From the NCBI GenBank assembly GCA_024742275.1, contig JANSYS010000009.1:97140-161139 (forward strand): a stretch of 64,000 bases of DNA, given 5' to 3'. Below are positions 19,407 through 27,911 of the stretch, piece after piece. The number at the start of each line of letters is the position of its first letter. Position 1 is the first letter of the stretch. The notes beneath the pieces were generated by a model. The model saw nothing but the letters and a program-made list of their open reading frames with translations, was not told the origin of the DNA and made no database searches. Source of the DNA: Alphaproteobacteria bacterium. Lineage in GTDB: Bacteria; Pseudomonadota; Alphaproteobacteria; Thalassobaculales; Thalassobaculaceae. The position numbers and the translations under genes are program-made.

Positions 19407-20645
19407 ATGGCCCCCGATTCCGTGTCCAACCGTCCCAACGTCCTCGTCAAGCGCGGCCGCAAGTTCTTGAACACTCCAGGCCCGACCAACGTGCCCCAGA
19501 GCGTGCAGAATGCCATGCACCGCGACACCATGGACCTGAACGATCCGGAATTCGTCGAGGCCGCTGTCGAATCCTTCGAGGGACTGCGTAAGGTCTTCAA
19601 GACCGAGGGCGAACTTTTCACCTACATCTCCAACGGCCACGGCGCCTGGGAAGCAGCGCTGGTCAACACCCTGAACCCGGGCGATGTCGCCCTCGTGCCG
19701 GAGACCGGCCATTTTTCGGGGAGCTGGACCGACATGGCCGAGGCGCTCGGCATCGTCATCGAGACGGTCCCGGGGAGCTGGCGCGAGGCTCTGGACCCGG
19801 CGGCGGTGGGCAAGGCGCTGTCGGAGGACAAGGAGGGTCGGATCAAGGCCGTGCTCGTCGTCCATACCGATACCGCAACCTCGATCACCAGCGACATTCC
19901 GGCGGTTCGGAAGGCGATGAACGAGAGCGGCCATGGCGCGCTCCTCATGGTCGACACCATCGCTTCCCTCGGTACCACCGATTTCCGGATGGACGAATGG
20001 GGCGTGGATGTCGCGATCGCCGCGTCACAGAAGGGCTTGATGATGCCGCCGGGCCTCGGCTTCTGTGCGGCCAACGAGAAGGCGATTTCCGCCCACAAGA
20101 AGATCGCCACGCCGCGCCGCTACTGGGACTGGACGCCGCGTATGGCCGGTCCGGGGTATCGGACCTTCTGCGGTACCTCTCCGCAGTTGCAGATCTTCGG
20201 CCTGCGCGAAGGGCTGCGCACCCTGTTCGAAGAGGGATTGGAGCGTTGCTTCGAGCGTCATCGGGTACTGTCCCAGGCGACTCACAAGGCGGTGGAGGTT
20301 TGGGGTCAGGCCGGCGCGCTCGAACTGAACGCCATCGTTCCTGACCAGCGCTCGGTCGGCGTGACGGCGATCCGGACGGCAGAGGGTATCGACGCCAACC
20401 GGTTCCGCGAGATCTGCCGCGACGAGATGATGGTCGGAATCGGCGGCGGCCTCGGAGATTTGGGCGGGAAGGCGTTCCGCATTGGGCATATGGGCGACAT
20501 GAATGCGCCAATGCTGTACGCCGCGATCGCTGCCGTGGAGTCGACACTGAACTATCTCGACGTTCCGTACACGCCGGGCGGCGTGACCGCGGCGGTCGAG
20601 CACGTCACCGCCTACAAGAAGGCGAACGGGCCGACCACGTTCTGA
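19407..20645 (+). CDS. Class V aminotransferase, serine-glyoxylate aminotransferase-like
   Basis: PLP enzyme of 412 residues, ATG start with AGGAG upstream. The PLP-binding Lys is in AASQKGLMMPPGLG (around residue 208). The motifs NGHGAWEAALVNTLNPGD, VVHTDTATSITSDI and LFEEGLERCFERHRVL are very close in kind to methylotroph serine-glyoxylate aminotransferase (SgaA). Likely substrates are serine or alanine with glyoxylate. Monocistronic by spacing: 101 bases after aguA and convergent with the ketopantoate reductase gene. Confidence 0.85.
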   Translation: MAPDSVSNRPNVLVKRGRKFLNTPGPTNVPQSVQNAMHRDTMDLNDPEFVEAAVESFEGLRKVFKTEGELFTYISNGHGAWEAALVNTLNPGDVALVPETGHFSGSWTDMAEALGIVIETVPGSWREALDPAAVGKALSEDKEGRIKAVLVVHTDTATSITSDIPAVRKAMNESGHGALLMVDTIASLGTTDFRMDEWGVDVAIAASQKGLMMPPGLGFCAANEKAISAHKKIATPRRYWDWTPRMAGPGYRTFCGTSPQLQIFGLREGLRTLFEEGLERCFERHRVLSQATHKAVEVWGQAGALELNAIVPDQRSVGVTAIRTAEGIDANRFREICRDEMMVGIGGGLGDLGGKAFRIGHMGDMNAPMLYAAIAAVESTLNYLDVPYTPGGVTAAVEHVTAYKKANGPTTF

Positions 20646-20673
20646 CAGGACTGCCGGTCGGTCGGCAACGCCT

Positions 20674-21645
20674 CTAGGCCCCGGCTGCCCGCGCTTTCTC
20701 GCCGAGCAAGGCGGCGACCGCGTCGAGCGACGGCGTGGCGATGTCGGCGGCGCGACCGTAGTCCTGCATGATCCGCACGATCCCGTCGATCTCCATGGGT
20801 CGTCCCAGGTCCCAGTCCTGCAGCATCGAGGACCGGTGCTGGGAGCGCTGATCCGGGTCGCTCTGCCCGGCCACGTCGATCGTCACCTCGATCCCGTGGG
20901 AGCGTGCGACCGCCTGAGCCTCGCGCATGATTGCCAGGGTCAGGGCCAGGGTTTCCGGATTCTCCGCAAGACCGCGCTCGGTCGAGCCCGTGAGGACGCC
21001 GAGCGGCGAGCGTGAGGCGTTGATCAACAGCTTTGCCCAGATCGCCGAGCGGATATCCATGGTCACCGGCGCTTCCATGGCCGCGTCCTCGATCACCTTG
21101 GCGATGGCGCGAACCCGGTCGCTCTCGGAATTGTCTGGCTCGCCCAGCGTGAAGATGCCGGGGCGCGGAGCCACATGGCGAACGAACCCGGGCTCCGCCA
21201 CGGCGGCGGGACAGTCGATCATGCACCCGATGGCCCGTTCCGGTCCGATGCCGTCCCAGACCGCCGCACCGGGGTCCACGCGCTCGATCGGCTCGCCCGT
21301 TCCTCCTGCGCGCCGGTATTCGTACCACCAGGGAATGCCGTTCATTGCGCAGACAACCGGGGTATCCGGGCGGAGCATCGGTTGTATCGCCGCAGCGATC
21401 GCCGGCAGCGCCGGGCCCTTGGCGGTGACGACGATCACGTCGACCGGGCCGAGATCGGAGGCGTTGTCGCTGGCCGCTACCTTTGACGTCCAGCGGTCGC
21501 CGCGGGTCTCGACGGTCAGCCCCCGATCCCGGATTGCCGCCAGATGCGGGCCGCGCGCCAGGACCGCGACATCGGTCCCGGCGCGCGCCAGATGCCCCGC
21601 CATGAAGCCACCCACGGCTCCCGCTCCGATCACGCCGATCCGCAT
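20674..21645 (-). CDS. 2-dehydropantoate 2-reductase-like protein (ketopantoate reductase family)
   Basis: NADPH-dependent reductase family member of 323 residues. N-terminal Rossmann fold with GAGAVGG (residues 7-13), then VVTAKGPALPAIA and NGIPWW, and a C-terminal helical domain with the catalytic Lys in SAIWAKLLINAS. The overall pattern is PanE-like, but many relatives lie outside pantothenate synthesis and no pan genes are adjacent, so the substrate is uncertain. Confidence 0.83.
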   Translation of the reverse strand: MRIGVIGAGAVGGFMAGHLARAGTDVAVLARGPHLAAIRDRGLTVETRGDRWTSKVAASDNASDLGPVDVIVVTAKGPALPAIAAAIQPMLRPDTPVVCAMNGIPWWYEYRRAGGTGEPIERVDPGAAVWDGIGPERAIGCMIDCPAAVAEPGFVRHVAPRPGIFTLGEPDNSESDRVRAIAKVIEDAAMEAPVTMDIRSAIWAKLLINASRSPLGVLTGSTERGLAENPETLALTLAIMREAQAVARSHGIEVTIDVAGQSDPDQRSQHRSSMLQDWDLGRPMEIDGIVRIMQDYGRAADIATPSLDAVAALLGEKARAAGA

Positions 21646-21759
21646 ATGTCCGATCTCCCAATCCGAGGGTCAGGGTTCGTCGATGGGGCGGATTGTTCCG
21701 CCGATCTGGCCGGTATAGCGTTTCGTCCTGTTCCTGTCCCTATCCGACGGAGTCCGCCC

Positions 21760-22434
21760 GTGACCTTCTCCCTGACCGCCCGCTGCGAGGTCACTGGCGC
21801 CTTCGGTCTGGTTGTGAGTTCGTCCTCGACCGCCGTCGCCGCCCGTTGCGCGTTCGCCCGCACGAGGATCGGCGCCGTCGCCACCCAAAACATCACCGAT
21901 CCACGGATTGGTCCGCGCGCCCTCGATCTTCTGGAGACCGGACTGCCGGCCCGAGCCGTGCTGGAGCGGATCGTGGCGACCACCGAGCACATCGCTTACC
22001 GGCAGGTGGCCATCGTCGACAACGACGGTGGCACCGCCGCTTACAGCGGCGTCAACACCCTCGGCACCTATGCCACGGCGGAGGGGCGGAACTGCGTCGC
22101 CGCGGGCAACATGCTGGCGGGCGTGGAGGTGGTGGCGGCCATGGTGGACGCCTTCGAGCGCCGGCCCGCCGGCTCTTTCGGCAAGGCGCTGACCCGCGCG
22201 CTGCAGGCCGGGTTGGCGGCGGGCGGCGAAGCGGGGCCGGTTCGTTCGGCAGGCCTTCTGATCCAGGCGGAAGCGTCCTGGCCGGTGGCGGATCTTCGGG
22301 TCGACTACGCCGACGAGCCGATCGCCGATCTGACGGCTCTATGGGAACGCTGGAAGCCAGAGATGAACAGCTACGTCACCCGAGCGCTCGACCCGGCCCA
22401 AGCCCCCAGCTACGGCGTTCCAGGTGATCCCTGA
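21760..22434 (+). CDS. DUF1028 family protein
   Basis: 224 residues from a GTG start (CGGAG about 8 bases upstream). It begins MTFSLTARCEVTGAFGLVV and has the DUF1028 blocks ARTRIGAVATQNITDP and VAIVDNDGGTAAYSG, followed by GRNCVAAGNMLAG. The family is predicted to have an Ntn-hydrolase-like fold and often accompanies amino acid or peptide catabolism, but no activity is established. Divergent from the ketopantoate reductase-like gene; bfd follows on the same strand 70 bases later. Confidence 0.85.
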   Translation: MTFSLTARCEVTGAFGLVVSSSSTAVAARCAFARTRIGAVATQNITDPRIGPRALDLLETGLPARAVLERIVATTEHIAYRQVAIVDNDGGTAAYSGVNTLGTYATAEGRNCVAAGNMLAGVEVVAAMVDAFERRPAGSFGKALTRALQAGLAAGGEAGPVRSAGLLIQAEASWPVADLRVDYADEPIADLTALWERWKPEMNSYVTRALDPAQAPSYGVPGDP

Positions 22435-22451
22435 CGGGATGTTTCGGCGCT

Positions 22452-22475
22452 ATTGACAATCACTCGCAAGAGCGT
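22452..22475 (+). promoter_or_regulatory. Candidate iron-responsive (Fur-type) operator upstream of bfd
   Basis: The stretch from ATTGACAATC through TCGCAAGAGC resembles the TTGACAATCATTCGCAA-like Fur boxes of related bacteria and includes a TTGACA -35 hexamer (22453-22458). It is about 30 bases upstream of the bfd start, where iron control is expected for this gene family. By-eye resemblance only. Confidence 0.4.
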
Positions 22476-22504
22476 CAGCCTGTCTCAAACGAGAGGGAAC
22501 GCCC

Positions 22505-22750
22505 ATGTACGTGTGCATCTGCAACGCTCTGAACACCGGTGCGGTGAACAAGGCCATCGATGACGGCGCCTCGACCGTCGCGCAGGTTTACAAGGCATGC
22601 GGAGCGGCTCCCCAATGCGGAAAGTGCAAATGCGCGATCCGCGAGATGCTTGACGATCGGACCCCCCTGAAGGTTTCGGGACAGCCAGTCGCCGGTGCCC
22701 TTCCGGGCACACCGGCCGATCCTCTCCGCGTCGCTGTTCGGGCGGCCTAG
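22505..22750 (+). CDS. bfd: Bacterioferritin-associated ferredoxin
   Basis: [2Fe-2S] protein that docks on bacterioferritin and releases stored iron. 81 residues; ligand pattern Cys4-x-Cys6 ... Cys38-x2-Cys41 (YVCICN and QCGKC). The 20-residue tail after residue 60 is longer than the minimal family and Pro/Ala-rich. No bacterioferritin gene lies in the window. Convergent with the PBP gene. Confidence 0.9.
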   Translation: MYVCICNALNTGAVNKAIDDGASTVAQVYKACGAAPQCGKCKCAIREMLDDRTPLKVSGQPVAGALPGTPADPLRVAVRAA

Positions 22751-22828
22751 GATCCGAACGCGCCCGACGCGCCCTGTATTCCTGCCCGGACCGTCTCCTG
22801 AACGCGCGCCCCGTGGAGACCTGTCCAG

Positions 22829-24844
22829 TCAGTCCGGCGTGGGCCTCTCTGCCAGGTTGCGGGCGTCGGTTCCGGTCAGCGGCCGCCGCGGCAGACCCTG
22901 GTGGGCCGCCTCCATGAAGATGCGGAAGATTTCCGCCGGCAGGCCGCCACCGGTCACTTTCTGCATCGGCGTGCCGTCGTCGTTTCCGACCCAGACGACG
23001 GCCACCAGATCGGCGGTGTAGCCTGCGAACCACGCATCGCGATGGTTTTGGCTGGTCCCGGTCTTGCCGGCGACCGGCCGATCAAGCGCTGCCTTTCGGC
23101 CGGTTCCGCGAGCGATCGTCTCCGAGAGCATTGCGGTCAAGGCGCCGGCTGCCCGCTGAGACACCTGGCCCGGTAAGCCGGACGTCGAGCGCCTGTATAG
23201 GGTCGCGCCCGCGCCGGCGCGGATCTCCTCAATGCCGTGCGGTGTCACCGGACGGCCACCATTGGCGAAAGTGGCGTAGAGGCCGGCGAGGTCCAACGGG
23301 CTCATCTCGTCGACGCCCAGGCCGAGGCTCGGTCCTGGTGTCAGTTCCTCGGTGAAGCCTAGCCGTCGGGCGATATCGCGCACGCGGCCGCGTCCGACGC
23401 TTTCCTGCAGACGAATGGTGGCGGCGTTGCGGCTCTCGGCCAGCGCTTCGGTCAGCGTGATCACCCCGTCGTAGCGGCTGTCGAAATTTCTCGGCGACCA
23501 TCCCGAGACGGTGACCGGCGTGTCGTTGATCAGGTCGTCCGGTTTCCATCCGTCTTCCAGGGCGGCGAGGAACACCACGGGTTTGAATACGGATCCCGGT
23601 TGACGCAGCGCCTGGACCGCCCGGTTGAACTGGCTGTCTCTGAAGCTTGCTCCTCCGACCATGGCGCGCACGGCGCCGGTCCGCGGGTCCAGGGCGACGA
23701 GTGCTGCTTGTCGGACGCCGACGGTCTTTCCTTCCGCCAGCCCCTGGGCCACAGCGCGCTCCGCCGCGGTCTGCAGGCGCAGGTCCAGTGTGGTGGCGAT
23801 GGCGAGGTCGTCGGCCCGCGTACCGACGAAGCTCGGCACCTGATCGTAGATCCAGTCGGAAAAATACCGGTGACCGGCCCCGCGTCCGACCGGCCCGCGT
23901 AGACGGTAGGGATCGGCGGCGATCTTGCGGGCGGTTTCCCGATCTATATAGCCGATCTCCGCCAGGGCGCCGAGTACGACGGCCGTACGGTTTCGCGCAC
24001 GTTCCGCATTGGCGGCCGGACTGTATCGCGACGGCCCCTTGAGCATCCCGGCGAGCAGGGCGGCTTCTCCCAGAGTCAGGTCGCGGGCTGTCTTCGAGAA
24101 GTATTTGCGCGCCGCCGCGTCGACGCCGTAGGCGCCGGCGCCGAAATATACGCGGTTGAGGTAGATCGACAGGATCTCGTCCTTGCTGAACGACCTCTCG
24201 AGCCAGAGCGCGAGCAACAGCTCACGGACCTTGCGCGAGATGCTGCGATCGTGGGTGAGGAAAACGTTCTTGGCGAGCTGCTGGGTCAGGGTACTGCCGC
24301 CCTGGACGACGCGTCCGGCTCGCAGGTTCACCCACATGGCCCGGGCGAGTCCAATCGGATCGATACCGAAATGACTTGGAAAACGGCGATCCTCGATGGC
24401 GATGACGGCCGCGGGCAGGTGGGGCGACATCTCGGCTACGGTCACAGGTTCGCCATGCAGGGGTCCGTAGGACGCGAACATCGCCCCTTCCGCTGCCGTC
24501 ATGCTGACAGAGCCGGGGCGGGTATATCGATCCAGGTCGTGGATGTCCGGAAGCTGATAGGCATGCCAGGCGAGAAAGCCGCCCAGGAGGATGGCGCCCC
24601 AGAATCCGGCGAGGAACCCCCATTTCAACAGCGGCCGCACCAACCGTCCGATCAGCGAGGGACGGCTGGCCGCGCCGGAGCGGCGGTTCCCCGACGAGCG
24701 CCGTCGCCGCCCACCGCCGGCCGATGTCTTCGACGGGGATCTACCGGCGGACGCCCTGGCGCTGCGCGGCTTTCCGGATGCGGCGCCGGCCGTCGCCTTG
24801 CGGGTTCGCGGTGCTTTCGGCGCACTGGAGGAGGGTCGTGCCAT
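22829..24844 (-). CDS. Class A penicillin-binding protein (PBP1-type)
   Basis: Bifunctional peptidoglycan glycosyltransferase/transpeptidase, 671 residues. A basic, Ser/Ala/Gly/Arg-rich cytoplasmic tail (residues 1-70) precedes one transmembrane helix (about 75-95). GT51 motifs EDRRFPSHFGID and GGSTLTQQLAKN follow. Transpeptidase motifs are SVFK (active serine), SRN and KTGTSQ. The ATG at 24844 is preferred over a GTG one codon upstream. It lies 67 bases after the histidine kinase gene, so the two may be co-transcribed. Confidence 0.92.
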   Translation of the reverse strand: MARPSSSAPKAPRTRKATAGAASGKPRSARASAGRSPSKTSAGGGRRRRSSGNRRSGAASRPSLIGRLVRPLLKWGFLAGFWGAILLGGFLAWHAYQLPDIHDLDRYTRPGSVSMTAAEGAMFASYGPLHGEPVTVAEMSPHLPAAVIAIEDRRFPSHFGIDPIGLARAMWVNLRAGRVVQGGSTLTQQLAKNVFLTHDRSISRKVRELLLALWLERSFSKDEILSIYLNRVYFGAGAYGVDAAARKYFSKTARDLTLGEAALLAGMLKGPSRYSPAANAERARNRTAVVLGALAEIGYIDRETARKIAADPYRLRGPVGRGAGHRYFSDWIYDQVPSFVGTRADDLAIATTLDLRLQTAAERAVAQGLAEGKTVGVRQAALVALDPRTGAVRAMVGGASFRDSQFNRAVQALRQPGSVFKPVVFLAALEDGWKPDDLINDTPVTVSGWSPRNFDSRYDGVITLTEALAESRNAATIRLQESVGRGRVRDIARRLGFTEELTPGPSLGLGVDEMSPLDLAGLYATFANGGRPVTPHGIEEIRAGAGATLYRRSTSGLPGQVSQRAAGALTAMLSETIARGTGRKAALDRPVAGKTGTSQNHRDAWFAGYTADLVAVVWVGNDDGTPMQKVTGGGLPAEIFRIFMEAAHQGLPRRPLTGTDARNLAERPTPD

Positions 24845-24911
24845 CACGGAATCCAGTTTATGTCAGCGGTGAAGATAACCGATGAACTTACTGGAATATA
24901 GGGAAAAGCCG

Positions 24912-26510
24912 TTAGGCGCTTCCGACGCATGACGGGGGAAAGCGTAAAATCGCCCGTGTTCCGTCGCCCACCTTGCTCTCGATCGCGAGGCGACCGCCGT
25001 GGAGCTGCATCATCCGAGCGACGAGCGGCAGTCCAAGGCCCGCTCCCGCCAGCCTGCGGGTTGTGGGGTCTCCGGTGCGCCCAAACGGCTCGAGGGCAAT
25101 CGCGATGTCCGATGCGGGCATGCCGACGCCGGTGTCCGACACAACGACCTCGAACCAGCCGTCCGAACGGTGGGCGGCGTCGATGCGGATCTCACCGCCC
25201 TCTTCCGTATATTTCAGTGCATTCGACAGCAGGTTCATGAGCATCTGGCGGTATCGACGCGGATCGACCTTCAGCGTCGGGATCTTCGCGTCCAGTCTGG
25301 ATTCGAGAGAGAGCCGCTGCTTGGTCGCCGGATCCCGCATCAGTTCGACGATGGTACGGGTCGTGGCGGCGGTATCGATCCACTCTGGGCTCACTTCCAT
25401 GCGTCCGGCCTCGATCCGGGAGAGATCGAGGATATCGTTGATCAGGGTCAGCAGTTGGGTCCCGCTGTCGTGAATTGCGGTCGCGTAGCCGGAGAGCTCG
25501 TCGCGGTCGAGCGCGCCGTCGGCGCTGTCCACCTGACGCTGGATCAGTTCGGAGAAGCCCAAGACGGAGTTCAGCGGCGTGCGCAGCTCGTGACTGACGA
25601 GGGCGAGGAACTCCGATTTCGCGCGGGCGGCTCGCTCGGCCTCCTCGAGAGCAGCCGCGACCTGGCGGCGTGATTGCTCGACCCGGGCGGTGGCCGCGGA
25701 GGCGTCGGCGCTTTGAGCCTCCAATTCCCGCGTTCGAGCCGCAACGCGTGACTCCAGCTCCGCGTTCAGAGACGAGAGTGCGTCGCGGCTCTGGCGCAGG
25801 TCGGCGATCATGTCGTTGAAGGCGACCCGCAGGCTTTCGATCTCGGTCCCTTCCGCCGCCTTCGCCGTCCGGTCGTCGAATGTCACCGGTTCCAGCCGGT
25901 CGAACCCGGTGCGCCGGGTCGCTTCGGTCAACCGGGAGAGAGGACGAACCACGATGGAACGGCTGACCCGGTCGAAGATGATCCATAGTATGGCCGCCTT
26001 GAGAAGCGCCGCGCCGATCAGGAGCGCGATTTTCCAGCCGACGCGTTTCAGCACGCCGGTTTCGTTTGCGAAGAGTGTCACATGGCCGACGATGGAGGGC
26101 TGGGTCGCGTTGCTGTAGCGGATCGGGAAGGCGGCGACCAACCCGTCCCAATCTTTTCGCTCGGAGCCACCGGCCACGCTGCCGGGGCTCGGTCGGGTCT
26201 GCTGCGGAACCGCGCCGACTTCGACGAGCGTCCGCGACTGGTCGTGGGCCAGCACACGAACGCCGTCTATTTCCGGGAGATCCGCCATCGCAGCGGCGAT
26301 GCCCTCGACTTCCTCCAGGTCGAACGCCTGGAGCGGGCGCGAAAGCGTGCGCTCCAAAGTGCCTTGATAGATCGCCAACTCGCGCTGCAGATCGGACCGG
26401 TACAACTCGGCGACCAGTCCGCCCGTGATCACCGCCGCCGCCGCGAGATAGAGCAGGAAGGCCGTTCTGAACAGCCGGCCGGTTATTGTCGGCCTTGTGT
26501 TCTGGGTCAC
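24912..26510 (-). CDS. Membrane sensor histidine kinase
   Basis: 532 residues from a GTG start with GGGAG eight bases upstream. TM1 spans about residues 11-31 and TM2 about 163-185, enclosing a periplasmic sensor of about 130 residues. A HAMP-like segment and a long coiled coil follow. The phosphoacceptor is His in LVSHELRTPLNSVLGF. The ATPase has N-box NLLSNALKYTEEGG, G1 DTGVGMP and G2 AGLGLP. No receiver domain is fused and no cognate regulator is adjacent. The downstream PBP gene hints at an envelope-related signal, which is inference. Confidence 0.9.
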   Translation of the reverse strand: MTQNTRPTITGRLFRTAFLLYLAAAAVITGGLVAELYRSDLQRELAIYQGTLERTLSRPLQAFDLEEVEGIAAAMADLPEIDGVRVLAHDQSRTLVEVGAVPQQTRPSPGSVAGGSERKDWDGLVAAFPIRYSNATQPSIVGHVTLFANETGVLKRVGWKIALLIGAALLKAAILWIIFDRVSRSIVVRPLSRLTEATRRTGFDRLEPVTFDDRTAKAAEGTEIESLRVAFNDMIADLRQSRDALSSLNAELESRVAARTRELEAQSADASAATARVEQSRRQVAAALEEAERAARAKSEFLALVSHELRTPLNSVLGFSELIQRQVDSADGALDRDELSGYATAIHDSGTQLLTLINDILDLSRIEAGRMEVSPEWIDTAATTRTIVELMRDPATKQRLSLESRLDAKIPTLKVDPRRYRQMLMNLLSNALKYTEEGGEIRIDAAHRSDGWFEVVVSDTGVGMPASDIAIALEPFGRTGDPTTRRLAGAGLGLPLVARMMQLHGGRLAIESKVGDGTRAILRFPPSCVGSA

Positions 26511-26714
26511 CCCGGCGCTCCCATCGTCCTCATGGCTGGATCGTCCTCATGCATGATCAAGATGTAGCCGATCAGGCCGGAGACCACATCGAAAACTTCG
26601 AATGTGCCTCGACCGCATAGACCGGTAGGCAGGGTCGATTGCGTCGTGCGGATGCCGGATATATGGTCTTTGTCTCGAAGTTCCCGGTGTCTCGACAGGT
26701 CCGCGACCCTTCCC

Positions 26715-27908
26715 ATGGCTGCAGAAGAGCATGCGCTGCGCGAGACGCTGGCCTCCGGGGCCAGCCGGATTTTCAATGTCGCCGAGATAACCCATCGGGT
26801 CGAACAGGCGGCGGGCGACGATGTTGCGGACTACCTGTTCGGGCACCGCAGCCTCAACGATAGCATTTTCATAAAACGGCCCAAGGACGCTGCCCCACCG
26901 GTACGGACCGGTGGCGGGCTGACCGGATCCGCGGAGATTCTCGAGAACGGCAAGCTCAAGACCATCACCTTCGACATGACCGCACGGGTCGAGAAGGGCG
27001 ACATCGCCACATTTCTCTACGTGCCCTTCGATATCGAGAATATCGCGGGCGGCGGTAACAGCCTGGATCTGAGCGTCGTTCGCGGTCGCGCCGAGGCGCT
27101 CTATGAACTGACCGGCTTTCGGCTCAACGATGAGGGCCGGGCCATTGCCCGAGACCGGCGCTTGATCGAACTGATCGAGGAGTTGCCGTCGCTCGATCCG
27201 TTTCTGCTGCGCGACCGGCTGGAAACCGACGGAATCAAGGCGCCGGAAGCCTATTTCGAGATAACCGAGGCCGAGTTCCAAGAGATCAAGAAGTACATCC
27301 TGACCAAGTTCAGACCGATCACCACCCGCGTGGTCGATCCGAAATCCCCAAAGGCGGCGGAGGTTGCCGAGCAGTTCATCATGAAGCTCTGGGAAGGCAA
27401 GGATCTCAAATACTTGTCTCCGATCACCCAGGTCTTCCGGATCGATCCGGACCAGGCGAGCGAGATCTACTACTCCTGGAAAGGCGTGTCCTATTACGAG
27501 TTTCAGTACAAGCGCGGCCAGCGCACTCTCCTGGGCTTCGCGGATTGGCTCCATACGAAGGGGGCGACGCCGTCCCATTACGTCAAGAAGGCGGTCCAGG
27601 AGGAACTGGAGGCCAAAGTCCGTCAGATTGCGAACGCCTTCGCCCGGCACCTCAAGAACAGCTCGGAAATCCTGCGGATATACAATCAGGCCTATGAGGA
27701 TCTGTTCGTGCGCGGAGGCGACGCGCGGCCCTTCATCGAGTTCCTGAAGGACTCGAGCACCCTTTTCTGGGACATCGCCGCCTCGATCTCGGCGATGAAC
27801 CACGGGGTCGCGGTGTGGCGCCAACACACGGCCAAGAGCACCGACGGCAAGCTCGCTGTCGACGACCTGACCAAACTGCTCGCCCTGCTCGACCGGGTGA
27901 TTGTCTAG
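26715..27908 (+). CDS. Conserved protein of unknown function, paralogue of 45966-47006
   Basis: 397 residues; the ATG at 26715 is chosen because the conserved sequence begins there. No signal peptide or TM helix; alpha-helical and charged. A diagnostic block runs from LPSLDPFLLRDRL (around residue 158) through an Ile/Phe-rich helical stretch. It is followed by SEIYYSWKGVSYYEFQY and a C-terminal helix FWDIAASISAMNHGVAVW. The same order of blocks occurs in 45966-47006 (LPAFDPYTLR; YRSYFQY), so the two form a diverged family. Divergent from the histidine kinase. Function unknown. Confidence 0.75.
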   Translation: MAAEEHALRETLASGASRIFNVAEITHRVEQAAGDDVADYLFGHRSLNDSIFIKRPKDAAPPVRTGGGLTGSAEILENGKLKTITFDMTARVEKGDIATFLYVPFDIENIAGGGNSLDLSVVRGRAEALYELTGFRLNDEGRAIARDRRLIELIEELPSLDPFLLRDRLETDGIKAPEAYFEITEAEFQEIKKYILTKFRPITTRVVDPKSPKAAEVAEQFIMKLWEGKDLKYLSPITQVFRIDPDQASEIYYSWKGVSYYEFQYKRGQRTLLGFADWLHTKGATPSHYVKKAVQEELEAKVRQIANAFARHLKNSSEILRIYNQAYEDLFVRGGDARPFIEFLKDSSTLFWDIAASISAMNHGVAVWRQHTAKSTDGKLAVDDLTKLLALLDRVIV

Positions 27909-27911
27909 CGG

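Noticed and set aside
26507..26776. Short minus-strand frame ending in GTGA overlap with the histidine kinase
   Set aside because: The overlap is tempting, but the peptide has no recognisable pattern and no ribosome-binding site.
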